A stretch of 64,000 nucleotides of DNA from Halichondria panicea (GCF_963675165.1 NC_087390.1:1755501-1819500); one strand, 5' to 3'; shown: positions 33,246 to 44,302, counted from the stretch's first letter. A program made the numbers and translations. Notes: generated by a model not told the origin, from the sequence alone.

Positions 33246-34145
33246 GGCTCCCAGTGCATGTTAACATTCTAATGGGACACATGTCTGACCATGCATCACT
33301 GCCATTTCTTAAAGCCTTGAACACAGTCCAGAGAAGATAAGATCAAGCTGTGTTAATAATAAGTCCCAAGTGTAGAAAAAAAAATTTGTAGAAATTGGAT
33401 GCACTTTTGGATGGAAGAAAAATGCCGGAAACTTTCCACACATGTGCATGCACATTCTTAGTTTTTCACACACTGATACAAATTAATAGTGTAGGAAACT
33501 TTTCTGCATTTCTTAGAATCATCACAACAAAAGTGTAGTTCCTACAATTGTCAAAAAGTGCACTTTGACTTTTATGGCTATTATTAACCCTACAAACGTC
33601 AACAGCTTACTTTTATCTTCTTTGCACTGTGTTCTTGTCACAGCATTGTCATCTGTATAGTTTCGTTTCATTGCTCTCTGTTAGTTGCTGTGGCTAGGTT
33701 TCCATTCATAATTAATATAGTCATACTATTCATTTTCGCAACACTTTTGGTTGTGAGACATAAAAACTCCGAGGGATATCATGCATGATGTAACTATTAT
33801 TGACGGTACATTCATTGTTTTGACAAAGGGAGCTTTTATAGGATAATGTACATACTGTATTATTTGCACATGCACATATTCATCATCTTTGCTATGCAAA
33901 CAGTTTGATGCTTTTTGACTTGTATTTATGAAAACTGAAACCCACTCTCACTTTTAATAAGAGCATGACTCATGACCATTTAGGGTACTAAGTAGTTGTT
34001 GCTGATTATATGAACCAGCATTTAGTTGTATCTGTGCAAGAATTAATAAGAAATACTGATATTGCTCTTAGCTATAGTACCTAGTTACAGTATAGTGTTA
34101 GCAATCATCCCTATACATGTGTGTCTATGTATGTCTGTGTCTCTT
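33246..34145. other. 5' flank of copy 10
   Basis: From about 33570 it is parallel to the flank of copy 9, including the GAAACCCACTCTCAC module at about 33938 and the TATAGTGTTAGCAATCATCC run-in. The part before (33246-33560) has no recognised content. No gene. Confidence 0.55.
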
Positions 34146-35698
34146 ATGAGACAAACGAACTCTACAAACGGAGGCAGCTCTCTGGTATCAAGGAATGGCT
34201 GCAAGTGCAAGTACAGAGTGAGGTGGTTCTATTCCAAGGGAGCCTTTCTCGTTCTGGTCTGGATTATGCTGTTGACTATATCCTGTGTATCAATGTCTCA
34301 TGTGTTTTATGAGTTCCATCAACATGTCAATTTTGTAATTTCGAAATGGCTCTTTGCTATCCCAATTGTATTTGGTCTGTTCGGAGCTGTTTTCTCAGGA
34401 TGGCTAGCCGACGCTAAGCTAGGGAACTACAGAGTGATGAAAAACAGTTTTGTGCTGTTGTTCCTTTTATGTTCGCTTTCTAGTGCCTTCACCCTAGTTC
34501 CTGGAATTACTCATTACGTGTATGTTGTGAGTATCTTGTATTGCATAGGTGTGAGTCTCTTTCTAGTAGCTGTGGCAGCATGCTTCGTTACCTCACTACA
34601 ACTAGGCCTGGATCAGATGCCTGATGCTTCATCTTCCAATATAACTAGTTTTATTGCCTGGTTTGTATTCAGTATCTATGCTGGCTTTTGGATCCCTAAT
34701 GTTTCCAATTTACCCATTACTACATGTAGTAGTCGATTATCATACTGGGTTACCCAATTTTACAGTTTGCTGCCACCTTTGTGTACGAGTGTTGTTCTTA
34801 TTCTTGACTTCCTCCTAGCTAAGAAATGGCTGATAATTGAGCCAAAGTCACCTCAGTCCCTCAAAACCATCTACCGTGTTCTCAAGTTTGCTGCCAAGCA
34901 CAAAGCTCCCCTCAATCGCAGTACTCTCACATACTGGGAGGAAGACGTACCTTCAAGAATGGACCTGGGAAAGTCGAGATACGGTGGACCATTCACTACA
35001 GAGCAAGTTGAAGATGTGAAGACCATGTTTGTTACCCCTCTGCTTAACACTATGGCTTCTTGGGTGCTCACTTGCAATATTCCATCCACTAAATAATGCT
35101 AGTGTTTATCCCCAAGATTGGAAGCGTTATATTTCAAGGCTTCTGCCTTTATTCACATATCACCATTAATTTTGTGGTGTGGTATGGTTTGGACTGTCTT
35201 TTATGAGTTTGTGCTATACCCAGTGATACGTAACAAATTTCCCAGCATTCTTAGAAGAATTGGGATAATTTTTCTCTTCATCACAGCTCTCAGTATTGTG
35301 TTTCTAATTCTGGAACTACTACAAAACAATTACAGTGATTTATAGTTGCAATCAAGTATGTTACAATCATTATAAATTCAATTTCTCGGGGTTTGCTCAC
35401 AATGTTGCTTGCTAGCGCCATGCTGGAGTTAGTTTGTGCTCAAGCTCCATACAACATGAGAGGATTGTTTGGAGGGTGTATGATGTTGGTGCTATTATCA
35501 TCTCTTATTATTGGCTTCTATATTCCTTCAAACAGTACGTTAACAATATATGGGGTTAGAGTTGGCATCAGTCTGCTTGGATTAATCCTGTACTGCCTCC
35601 TGGCTCGCTGGTACAAGAGGAGAGTTAGAGACGAGGACTACAATGCACACAGAGTGGTGGAGGAGGTCTACGATCGATACTTGTCAGCTAAGCATTAA
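34146..35698 (+). pseudogene. POT/SLC15-like transporter, copy 10 (5-bp deletion and later lesions)
   Basis: Open from MRQTNSTNGGSSLVS for about 300 codons through the central loop. A 5-bp deletion (CCTAC) in GACCATCCTACG near 35026 then shifts the frame at the start of helix 7. Further lesions are an insertion at about 35165 (CATTAATTTTG for CATTTTG/CATTTG) and TATAG for TAG at about 35340, which gives a stop. The last 101 codons are open to DRYLSAKH. The truncated product would hold six helices; whether it is made is unknown. Confidence 0.85.
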
Positions 35699-36596
35699 TT
35701 GACTCCCGTTACACGATTTTTTTTCGATATCATTGTTATTATCTGTGTTTTTGTTGATATTGCATGTTCACAACATTATACTGTGTATAGGTTCTAGTGC
35801 TTATATACACACCTAGTATTTATACACAGAGGTTAATTGTCAATGCACACCTTATAATTATGATCGATGGCCTATAATTATATACCTCTAATAACAAAAT
35901 GATTCGTTGACCATCATGTTTAAGAAAGATGAATGTTGGACTGTACAACTTTTTTTTTGTCTTTGCATGTGTGTGGGTGCGGCATTCAAGAATGTATGTG
36001 TATGACTGTGTTTGTAATTCTGGAACTACTCTACTAAGCATTGAGTTCCGATAACGTATATGTATTAGTTTTATATGTTTGTGTTATCTAGAGACGTAAC
36101 ACATTTAATCAACATGACAGACATGTGTAATTAGTATTAGTGGAGCGTATATACAAAATCATAATTATTTGTGTACCGTTATAATTATTACCAGGTTTTC
36201 CACTTACTGTATAGTTGGAAATTATAACTGAGCATTGGCAACAGACGTGCTCAGCACCTAAACTAAAAATGTATGTACATAAATGTAGTCATAGGTTTAC
36301 TCATAAGCAATGTGGTGAGCATTATACATAAATTATTTGGCGAATGAGACAAGTGGCGGGTGCCCTGTACTGCGTCCACCAGAAATGTCACAGAGAGCAG
36401 ACAGTTGCTAAAATCCCTGCCAATTAATGTTCCCATACGTTCATTTATTCATAATTATATAGGCTACGTCTATTTACTAACCAGGCATCTATTCGAGACC
36501 AGACGTTAATTACACTCACAAATTATTTCTGATAATTAACAAAATCTGCTAAGATACAGTCAGGTATAGTGACCATGCAACATTGTGTACTATTTA
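35699..36596. other. 3' flank of copy 10 and downstream flank of TRAF copy B
   Basis: Begins with the GATATTGCATGTTCACAACA module and the CTAGTATTTATACAC segment, then from about 36120 follows sequence shared with 10450-10759 on the far side of the first TRAF gene (GCGTCCACCAGAAATGTCA). No gene. Confidence 0.55.
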
Positions 36597-37462
36597 GAGA
36601 GCCTTCACTTTCATAAACAGTCTGAACTTGAGACGGTCGTCTTTGAGGTACTGGGTGTTTGTGTCAACACAGTAACCTAGGCGATCCAGGGGATAGAATT
36701 TGTGTGAGTCGCCAAAAATAGGTTGTTTTCTCTTTCAAAATGTTTGTTTCCGTTCCTGTGTAGTGTCCATGCATGGTCACCAAGCATCATTCTGTAGGAT
36801 AGCTATATACACAGTCTGTTTTGCTATCATCATGGTGTTCATACAAATGTTCCAGCAGCAGATCCTTGTAAAAATTTTGAATGAGAACCCCCACCCTTGT
36901 GCAGTAAACCCTCCACCACTCCAGTGTCAATTGATGGGCTTTGTTTGTTGTTTCGTAATTCGGTGAGAGGAAACTCTTGGCAAGAAAACCCATTTAGCAA
37001 TAACAAATCATTCTGTATCTTCACTGTGTTGGCTTCCATCGTGACCTTTAGATCATTGACCTTCAGTGTGTCAAGGTGGTTTCTAGGTTGTTGCTCTAGA
37101 TCTTGGAACTTAAGTATGGTATCGACTTTAGCATCAAGATTTTCCAATTTGGTAGCAAAATGTGCGTCCAATTGTTGAATTTTAGTATCGATGGTAATGC
37201 CTTGTCTCTGCAAGTCGACTATATTTGCTGGTCTTTCTCCTCCATTTCTCTGAAATGTGCTGTCCACAGCAGTCGGTTTGATGTGGCTCCACCAGAATCT
37301 CAATTAAGAGTAATATATAACTGGACAGTACAAGTCCTTGTCAGGTTGTTCAACAAGGTCGTAGTCAGGTTTAGTTGGCTGGGTGATCTGTTCTGGGGGT
37401 GGGTAGCAACTGGTTCTTGGTTCCTCACAGAGTTAGAACAGTCACTGTTACTGGTAGCCATA
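36597..37462 (-). pseudogene. TRAF-like gene, copy B (zinc-finger region deleted)
   Basis: Retains the N-terminus (MATSNSDCSNSVRNQEPVAT), the coiled coil and a decayed MATH domain. The RING-like and zf-TRAF region is deleted: sequence encoding HISEK is joined straight to EEKDQ-like coiled-coil sequence near 37245-37260. A G tract has five Gs (37395-37399) against six in copy A, shifting the N-terminal frame. The MATH segment has lost a block around the GVFTNGTG region and has several indels. Not a functional TRAF. Confidence 0.85.
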
Positions 37463-37801
37463 GGCTAGGCTAGTTTGTAAGCAGCCAATCTGTGGTATGT
37501 GTGTGGTTATTGTAGTGTATAGTTGGTAAACAGCACAATGATGTAGAAGTTAGGGTTATATATAGATGTGTTTGTGGATTATCTATCAAGAAAGTAGATT
37601 ACATCACTTGGATTGGTCAGTGTGCAACTTCCAAGCCCATGACAGATCATATAGGAAGTCACGTTACACTCCGCATACATCTGATGTACAGTATGCCTAC
37701 GTTTGATACTCTCTCCTCTATTATATACTTTTGGTGACGGTTGCTGTGTCCACCAGAAATGTCATAGAGAGCATAGTATAATGAAAGCACCGCGGGTGCT
37801 G
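37463..37801. other. Upstream flank of TRAF copy B
   Basis: Minus-strand 5' flank. The stretch CCACCAGAAATGTCATAGAG at 37752 repeats a piece also present downstream of TRAF copies. No gene or clear promoter element. Confidence 0.4.
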
Positions 37802-37875
37802 ATGCCTCGGTGGAGGTGCCAAAGCTACATAACATAAAGCTACTATAGCTAGCTTTTATACACACATTGATTAAT

Positions 37876-37920
37876 ATTCATCATGATAATTATATAAATT
37901 ATATAATTATCATGATGAAT
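37876..37920. repeat. Perfect 45-nt palindrome
   Basis: The two 22-nt arms, starting ATTCATCATGATAATTATAT, are exact inverses around a single central base. The related element at 22.3 kb lacks it, having only a short TGATGAA-type remnant, so the palindrome grew or was added in this copy. Confidence 0.85.
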
Positions 37921-38303
37921 TTTGCTGCATGCAGAATCCAGAATCACAGGGAAACTCAAAGAGTGGGTAATGATCGACGATGGATCGACGCCAAAAGTTC
38001 AAGTCTAATGGCTGCAATCAAGTCAGCAGAGCCTTGCAGCTCTCTTCTCACTCTTGCAGCTATCAGTAGCTAGCGTTCTAGTTCAGAGCTAACTACTAAG
38101 TAGAGTAACAACACTCGGTGAACAAGTTTTGCTACGGACTTTTCTGAAAAGGCTGCAATGGCATTCCAAGTAAGCAAAACTAGGCATAACTCGAGAACGA
38201 AGCTTTATTTTGCAAATCCACAAATACCAAGCCAAGAAAACATGACTAGAAGCCTATAGAAACTCTTACTTGCACTTCATTGATCCTTGAGCAGCTGAAA
38301 CAG

Positions 38304-38306
<3 letters not shown>

Positions 38307-38353
<47 letters not shown>
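38307..38353. repeat. (AC)n microsatellite
   Basis: About 23 uninterrupted AC units inside the element at 37802-38397. The homologous place at 22.74 kb has only a few units. Confidence 0.95.
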
Positions 38354-38361
<8 letters not shown>

Positions 38362-38530
38362 ACCGTATACCTCGCTTGCGCATGCGCACCGAGGCATAAT
38401 TACTGTTGCATTCCTACCAAAATTCCCGCTATACGGTACAGCACGCTTTTAACAATTAAATTACATTTCAAGAATAGTCAAACTTCACACTAATTGCTAA
38501 GATACAGTCACGGTATAGTAACCAACATTG

Positions 38531-39853
38531 TTAAAGAGCCTTCACTTTCATAAACAGTCTGAACTTGAGACAGTCGTCTTTGAGGTACTGAGTGTTTACG
38601 TCAGCACAGTAACCTAGGCGATCCAGGGGGAAGAATTTGCCTGAGTCGCCAAAATATGTTAATTGCTTCTTCGAAATGTTTTCCGTTTCTATGTAGTGTC
38701 CATGGTCACCTCGCTGGTTGAGCATCTGTAGGATAGCTACAACTTCTGTTTTGCCAGCATCATGCTCTTTACTGACGTAGACTGACAAACGTGTTCCGGT
38801 AAACACACCGAATGAGAACCTCCACTTCTGTGCTGCAAACTCTCCACCACGCCAGTGTCCACTGGTTTGTTGTTTCGTAAACTCGGTGAGAGTGAACTCG
38901 TGGCAAGAAAACTCATTTAACAATAACAAATCATTCTGTATCTTCACTGTGTTGGCTTCCATCGTGACCTTTAGATCACTGACCTTTGTGTCAAGGTTTT
39001 TAGTTTGTCGCTCAACCTTCATATCGAGATCCTGGAACATGGTATTGACTATTGCTTGTAGATCATAAAACTTGGTATTCATTTTTTGGTCTTGTTGTTG
39101 GAATTTGGTATCAACTTTTGCATCTAATTGTTGAATCTTGGTGTCAATAATATCGCCTTGTTCCTTCACTTGTTTCTGCAAGTCAACTATTTGTTGGTCT
39201 TTCTCCTTCATTTTCTGGTGTAGCTCTCTCGTTAGTTGCAGGTTGAGGAGGGTGGCGGGCAGGAGGTGGTGTTGAACACTCTTAGTCATGTGACCACCCA
39301 GATCTCTTCGAGGAACCTTCACGTCACATCCAGCTCCAGCAAACTCGCACTCCACAAGTTGTAGGGGGCACTCCAGCAGGTGGCTATCAGCTTGGCAGCG
39401 AGGGACGGTACCGATCTCACATTGATTGGGACAAGGCAGGGGATAGTTGTCACAGCAAGCGATGTGGTCATTTGTTCCGATATCGTGGGTGGACTCAAAG
39501 TCACAATATTGGCATTTCCAGAGACGTTTTGGACAGGAGGTGGTATGGTGGTTCAGATCTCCCAGTTCCCCCGTCCACTCACACCCACTCTTCTTGTGGG
39601 GGCAGCGAACATTCAATTTGTTGATGGTGTTACGTTTGAAAAACTTGTCTTTCAGTGTTTTAAAGGGAGCGTTGTTACACATAGGACAAGGCTTGCCATC
39701 TCTGATGATCCTTTGAGCAGCTTTCTCTGAGATGTGCTGTCCACAGCAGTCGGTTTGATGTGGCTCCACCAGAATCTCAAAGGTAACTGGACAGTACAAA
39801 TCCTTGTCAAGTTGTTCAACAAAGTTGTAGTCTGTTTCAACTGGCTGGGTCAT
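38531..39853 (-). CDS. TRAF-like protein, copy C
   Basis: Intronless 440-codon gene closely related to 10760-12217. RING-like module DLYCPVTFEILVEPHQTDCC to CPMC, four-part zf-TRAF region, a longer coiled coil (an additional DTKFQQQDQKMNTKF-type repeat), and a shorter MATH domain ending YLKDDCLKFRLFMKVKAL. As in copy A, the second Cys of the first RING zinc pair is missing (CPVT). The start is the Met of MTQPVE. The upstream sequence that encodes the leader in copy A is present but out of frame because the G tract at 39864-39870 has seven Gs, so the product begins about 30 residues later. It may still be functional, as the domains start after that point. Confidence 0.82.
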   Translation of the reverse strand: MTQPVETDYNFVEQLDKDLYCPVTFEILVEPHQTDCCGQHISEKAAQRIIRDGKPCPMCNNAPFKTLKDKFFKRNTINKLNVRCPHKKSGCEWTGELGDLNHHTTSCPKRLWKCQYCDFESTHDIGTNDHIACCDNYPLPCPNQCEIGTVPRCQADSHLLECPLQLVECEFAGAGCDVKVPRRDLGGHMTKSVQHHLLPATLLNLQLTRELHQKMKEKDQQIVDLQKQVKEQGDIIDTKIQQLDAKVDTKFQQQDQKMNTKFYDLQAIVNTMFQDLDMKVERQTKNLDTKVSDLKVTMEANTVKIQNDLLLLNEFSCHEFTLTEFTKQQTSGHWRGGEFAAQKWRFSFGVFTGTRLSVYVSKEHDAGKTEVVAILQMLNQRGDHGHYIETENISKKQLTYFGDSGKFFPLDRLGYCADVNTQYLKDDCLKFRLFMKVKAL

Positions 39854-40220
39854 GATTTGTTCTGGGGGGGTGGGTAGCAGCTGGTTCTTGGTTCCTCACT
39901 CACAGAGTTAGTAGAGTCACTGTTACTGGACAGTGATAGATCTAGCCATATTTAGGCTGGATTAGTGTTAGCAGGAAGCCACTTCCTCTATTATCTGTAG
40001 ATCTAGTGTATATGGTAAAGATAATCATTAACAATACAGTACTACTGTCCTTGTGTGTATAGAACATCTGTCCCACTGTGGCAACAAGTTAATTGTATAT
40101 CATTAGAAAGTTAAGGTGATGCTAATTAAGGTGATTTTAAATCGGTGACTTTCAAAATCACCTTAATATGCATGTATACATGCATGCAACTCTAGTTTAC
40201 ACTTTTTGCTAACAATTTCC
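39854..40220. other. Upstream flank of TRAF copy C
   Basis: Includes the out-of-frame remnant of the TRAF leader (to about 39950) and an unremarkable AT-rich stretch in which AAGGTGATGCTAATTAAGGTGA precedes an inverse ATCACCTTAATATGC (a hairpin at about 40111-40172). The last nine bases, ACAATTTCC, are the target duplication of the next element. Confidence 0.5.
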
Positions 40221-40961
40221 TAGCCTCGATTCCCGGCCGCTTGAACAAGGCGGCCTGGTATACCTTGTATGCGCATGCGTGTACATTACCCCAAAAAGGG
40301 GGTAATCCGTGTATTTGTGGATACTGTCAGTAAAATAAACCGTATACTATTTGTATTCTGATTTTACAGTCCGTTACATAGAAGTATTGTGTAAAGATGA
40401 CTGAGTTCTTACGCCCTTTATTGTATCAAGCCAAGTCTCTACTTAACGACACCCTACACTGTAAGGCTACAGATGTTATAGGAAAGGCATGATGTGTTCC
40501 TGTGGGTCCCCTGATGAGGCTGTGGTAATATAGATCAGGCAAGTGTTCTGCTACTAAATCTTGCCTTTATGTTCGACAAGAAGTCATTGCTGAAGATAAA
40601 GAAGCTAATGATTACTCCTAAAAGCTTTTAATAAGCTTTAACTCGACACTCAGGAAGTTATTCACTCAAGATCTACTGATGTATTAAAGAGTCCACCACT
40701 CTTCCTAGCTGGCAGCTCTAGCTGTCTGGGAGGCTTTCTTGAACTGTCTCTTTGATAAACAGAGCTAGAAGAAGCAACACTGCTGCAGCATAATTATTCT
40801 ACTTTGATTAGTGTCTCTGAAAGCTGCATACGTATTATTCCCTTTTGTAACTTTGTCCGTTTTTTTACAATTTGTATGATGAAATTGTTGTCAATTATTT
40901 TGCGCATGCGCATACAAGGTATACCAGGCCGCCTTGTTCAAGCGGCCGGGAATCGAGGCTA
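40221..40961. mobile_element. 741-bp Mutator-like non-autonomous element with 59-bp perfect ends
   Basis: The first 59 bases (TAGCCTCGATTCCCGGCCGC and on to GCGCATGCG) are an exact inverse of the last 59. A 9-bp target duplication, ACAATTTCC, flanks the element at 40212-40220 and 40962-40970. Long perfect ends with a 9-bp duplication fit Mutator-like (MULE) elements. There is no transposase. Perfect ends and duplication mean a recent insertion. Confidence 0.9.
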
Positions 40962-40970
40962 ACAATTTCC

Positions 40971-41655
40971 CCACCATCTCTGTTCTAAATGCCCTCATGC
41001 ATACTACAATAAACTATTGGATGGTACCATAACAATTAAGGCTTGCACATGCATGCAGAAACAATGTACTATTAACACTAGTTAGAGTCTATTTTATTTG
41101 TTGTTGTGTACATGTACGTGTCTGTAGTTACATAGTATATTTGTGTTGAGTTCGACTTTCATAAAGTGAGGAATACAAAAGAAAGAGGGATTGGAAACTA
41201 CTGCCCACACCTGTGTAAAAGGACTGACATCTGGTAAAGCACTCCGTGTAATTAATCGCGCTCGCAAATAATTACATGGAGAACTGCGCTATATGGTTTT
41301 GTATCCCTGGTTTCTAGCTCTCCTATCCACTAGTGATCATTCAGGGGCTGGTATAGGTATACTCAAGTCTGAGAGAAGTAAGCTTATACCGGTACCTGCA
41401 CTGACAAGCTCTAAGTTCGTTTTCTTTACTCTTGTTTCAGAGTTTAGCTTGAATTACTCTATGTCAACTTTTCTCTTTCCCTGCTGTGAAGTCAAAACAG
41501 CAAAAGACATTGCTTGACTTGGTTATTATGTATCTAAGTGCTACATAGAATGGCTTCATGCTATATGGATAAGCTGTACTGTACTATACAAGTATGTTCA
41601 TAAACGTTTGCAGTATACATGTATATATAGTCCTTTAAACTGCTTTTTGTGGGGG
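40971..41655. other. Spacer before transporter copy 11
   Basis: No conserved flank module, element end or gene recognised. The open frame at about 41293-41517 has no familiar features. Confidence 0.4.
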
Positions 41656-41836
41656 GTAGTACTAATGCCATTGTTTGTTACCTCACTACAACTAGGCCTG
41701 GATCAGATGCCTGATGCTTTATCTTCCAATATCACTTTGAAAATGTGAAGACCATCCTACGTTTGTTACCCCTAGCTTTGCTTAACGCTATGGCTTCTTG
41801 GGTGCTTACTTGCAATCTTCCATCCACTAAATTATA
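41656..41836 (+). pseudogene. POT/SLC15-like transporter, copy 11, 5' fragment
   Basis: Begins inside helix 4 (CVTSLQLGLDQMPDA-like), then a deletion joins SSNIT to ENVKTILR, removing helices 5-6 and the central loop. It continues in helix 7 to CCATCCACTAAATTAT, where a LINE interrupts. CTAGCT replaces CT at 41772-41777. The gene resumes at 42971. Confidence 0.8.
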
Positions 41837-42970
41837 TATATAATAAAATAATAATAATCGATGCTTTACAGTATGACTTTACATTTACACAAGGTGAATA
41901 GATTGTTGTGCGTCAGAAATTAAACATACTGACAGGAAGTTCCTAGAAGGAACACCTGACTAAATCTACATAAAATGTATACATAATTATACAGTTATAC
42001 AGAGCAACAGGGACAGACTAGGTGATAAGTGCAAATTCTTGATTGATCAAAGCGTTCTAGAAAACTGTCCCAGAAATGTTTGTAGAGTTGATTCTTGATA
42101 GTTGACATCGAGTGAGAGAGATCTATAAAAGGGAGGGTGTTCCAGAGTCTGACCAATCTTTTGAAGTAAAAGTGTCTTGTTGTGTTTGAGCGATGATGAC
42201 CTTTATGAACTAGCTTGTGATTAGACGATAGTCTTGTGTTGCTGGTAGAGAATGATATGAACTCAGTAATGTTGAAGTTGTCTACTGGTTTTTGGAGACA
42301 CCTGACGGCGAATATGACATCTTGCAACTCTAGCCAGTTCATTAGTGGTAAAAGGTCCAGTTTAATGAGGCGACTTTTGTAGTCGAGACTATCAGATCTA
42401 CATGTAAGGTTCATAATAAACTTTGAAGATCTTCTCTGGATTTGTTCCACTTTTGTGATGGCCTTGTGTGTCTGTGGTCTCCACAGTTGCGAACAAAATG
42501 TTAAATTAGATCTAACAAGCGTAGTATAAAGTGTTCTTTTTGTGTGGAGATCATGAGAGCATTGAGTGTTTCTTTTAATAAGGTACAAACAGCTGTAGGC
42601 CTTCGAACATATAGGTTGTTGATATGTTGGTCCCAGGAGAGACTATTCTGGATGGTCACTCCCAGGTCTTTGTGAGAGTCTCTTGTTAAGATTAGCTTTG
42701 AGTCCAAATTGTATAGCGAGTCATGAATGGTTTTACCAAAGTGGAGGTAGACACATTTGTCTAAATTGAGTGATAAGTTCCAGTCCTTGCACCATGTGAC
42801 AAGATGGTCTAGATCAGATTGCAGGTCTGCTTGGTCTTCTGCATTGGCTATTCGCTTCACTAGTTTAGTGTCATCTGCATAGATATATATGGACGAATTA
42901 ACGATTGGAGTGGTGATATCATTGACATATACTAAAAACAACAGAGGACCGAGAATGCTGCCTTGAGGTA
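41837..42970 (-). mobile_element. 5'-truncated LINE (non-LTR retrotransposon) fragment
   Basis: Reads on the minus strand as the C-terminal half of a LINE reverse transcriptase: PQGSILGPLLFLVYVNDI, then the catalytic YADDTK motif, SWDQHINNL, the thumb region KRTLYTTLVRSNLTFCSQLW and the final RLVRLWNTLP block. A one-base frameshift lies near 42600. The 5' end is cut exactly within the PQGS motif, typical of incomplete reverse transcription, and the 3' tail is an (ATT)n-like run at 41837-41860. The family looks like the jockey/CR1 group. Inserted in transporter copy 11; the element is dead. Confidence 0.9.
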
Positions 42971-43564
42971 TATGCTAGTGTTTATCCCCCTGATTTGAAT
43001 TGATATGTTTCAAGGCTTGTGCCCTTGTTCACATATCACCATTTGTGGTGTGGAATGGTTTGGACTGTCTTTTATGAGTTTGTGATCTACCCAGTGATAC
43101 GTAACAAACTTCCCAGCATTATTAGAAGAGTTGGAATAATTTCTCTCTTCATCACGGTTCTCAGTATTGTGTTTCTAATTCTGGAACTACTACAAAACAA
43201 TTACGGTGATAAATTGGATGCAATCAAATATGTTACAATCGTCAATTTCTACTGGTGTGCTCACAATGTTGCTTGCTACCAACATGATAGAGTTAGTTTG
43301 TGCTCAAGCTCCATACAACATGAGAGGATTGTTTGGAGGGTGTATGGTGTTGGTATTGTTATCATCTCTTATTATTGACGAGATTTTTCCATGGAACATC
43401 ACATTAACAATATATGGGGTTAGAGTATAGGCATCAGTCTGCTTGGATTCATCCTGTACTGCCTCCTGGCTCGCTGGTACAAGAGGAGAGTTAGAGACGA
43501 GGACTACAATGCACACAGAGTGGTGGAAGAGGTCTATGATCGATACTTGTCAGCTCAGCAGTGA
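42971..43564 (+). pseudogene. POT/SLC15-like transporter, copy 11, 3' fragment
   Basis: Continues exactly where 41836 stopped (ATGCTAGTGTTTATCCCCCT) through helices 8-12 to DRYLSAQQ and TGA. Lesions: a one-base loss near 43005, an indel after VTIV, and TATAG for TAG at about 43427 before the last helix. It must have been a pseudogene before or soon after the LINE arrived. Confidence 0.85.
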
Positions 43565-44027
43565 CTATAGTTTCAGTTTATAGTTTTTACATCTTCTATC
43601 TGACTATTTAAATGCCTATAATTGTGTTGTACGCTTTAGTGTATAGTTTTTGTGACATTTATATACGTATCGATCTATAGTAGACCTGTTTATATTGAAT
43701 GAACTGTGGTGTTTGGTAGTGTGCCAAGCTCAATGCAGTTCAGTGCATGCAAGCTACATAGTACATAGTCATATAGTGTATAGTTTCGTATCGGTCTGTA
43801 TTATTTACTGTATGCACCCGTACTTTTTTTTTTTAATACAGTTTTTATATAGCTGAGACCCTTGTTTTCTGAGGGCTCAGATCCTTGCTTTTATGATGCA
43901 TGTGACACGTACTGTGTCTATAGAGTGCTTTATGTATATACTGCAGTGGATACACCTTGCTTTTATACTATAATTATGTATATTCATTCCATTATAATAA
44001 GGTATACCAACCTCTCTTATACTGCAG
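43565..44027. other. Flank of copy 11 leading to a USP40-like exon
   Basis: Similar to 56591-56860, downstream of copy 16 (GTTGTACGCTTTAGTGTATAG, GCCAAGCTCAATGCAGTT). It then changes to the upstream side of exon D. No gene. Confidence 0.55.
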
Positions 44028-44089
44028 GGCTCTGCTCCTTGTGTGCTGAGTGTAGACCGGAGGAAGAGCTCAAGGAAGCCATTGCTGAG
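44028..44089 (+). pseudogene. Orphan USP40-like exon, copy D4 (deleted, donor lost)
   Basis: Same exon as at 16318 with its acceptor intact, but a 10-bp deletion removes the KSIGE-coding part and shifts frame, and the donor has become AT (CTGAGATAAG), as in copy D3. The shared donor loss suggests D3 and D4 come from the same intermediate. Confidence 0.65.
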
Positions 44090-44104
44090 ATAAGTATACC
44101 AGAA

Positions 44105-44302
44105 CTATAGTGTGTGTTCTTTACATGGCTATACAGTGCATCCAGCTAGCTTAGAGAGTAGATTACCACACATTTGTGAGTAGCTGTACTTAAATGTAAA
44201 TATCTTTCGACCCGAACATTTCTAAGAAATGATGTTGATACCAATGTGTAGGTGAATGACCAAGCTACAACATACTCAAACATTTTATAAGGTGGTGGGT
44301 TT
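44105..44302. repeat. Inverted repeat, left arm (198 bp)
   Basis: Near-exact inverse of 45099-45296. It starts just past exon D4 with CTATAGTGTGTGTTC, the normal intron-side sequence of that exon, so this arm is in its native place and the right arm is the moved copy. Confidence 0.85.

Larger units (their letters stand above)
37802..38397. mobile_element. ~600-bp element with ATGCCTCGGTG ends, copy b
   Basis: Same family as 22310-22790, with identical ends and shared interior. It is longer mainly because of a perfect palindrome at 37876-37920 and a CA microsatellite at 38307-38353. Confidence 0.7.

Noticed and set aside
36897..37468. Plus-strand frames antisense to the TRAF-like copies
   Set aside because: Mirror frames of the minus-strand genes; the domain match is on the minus strand.
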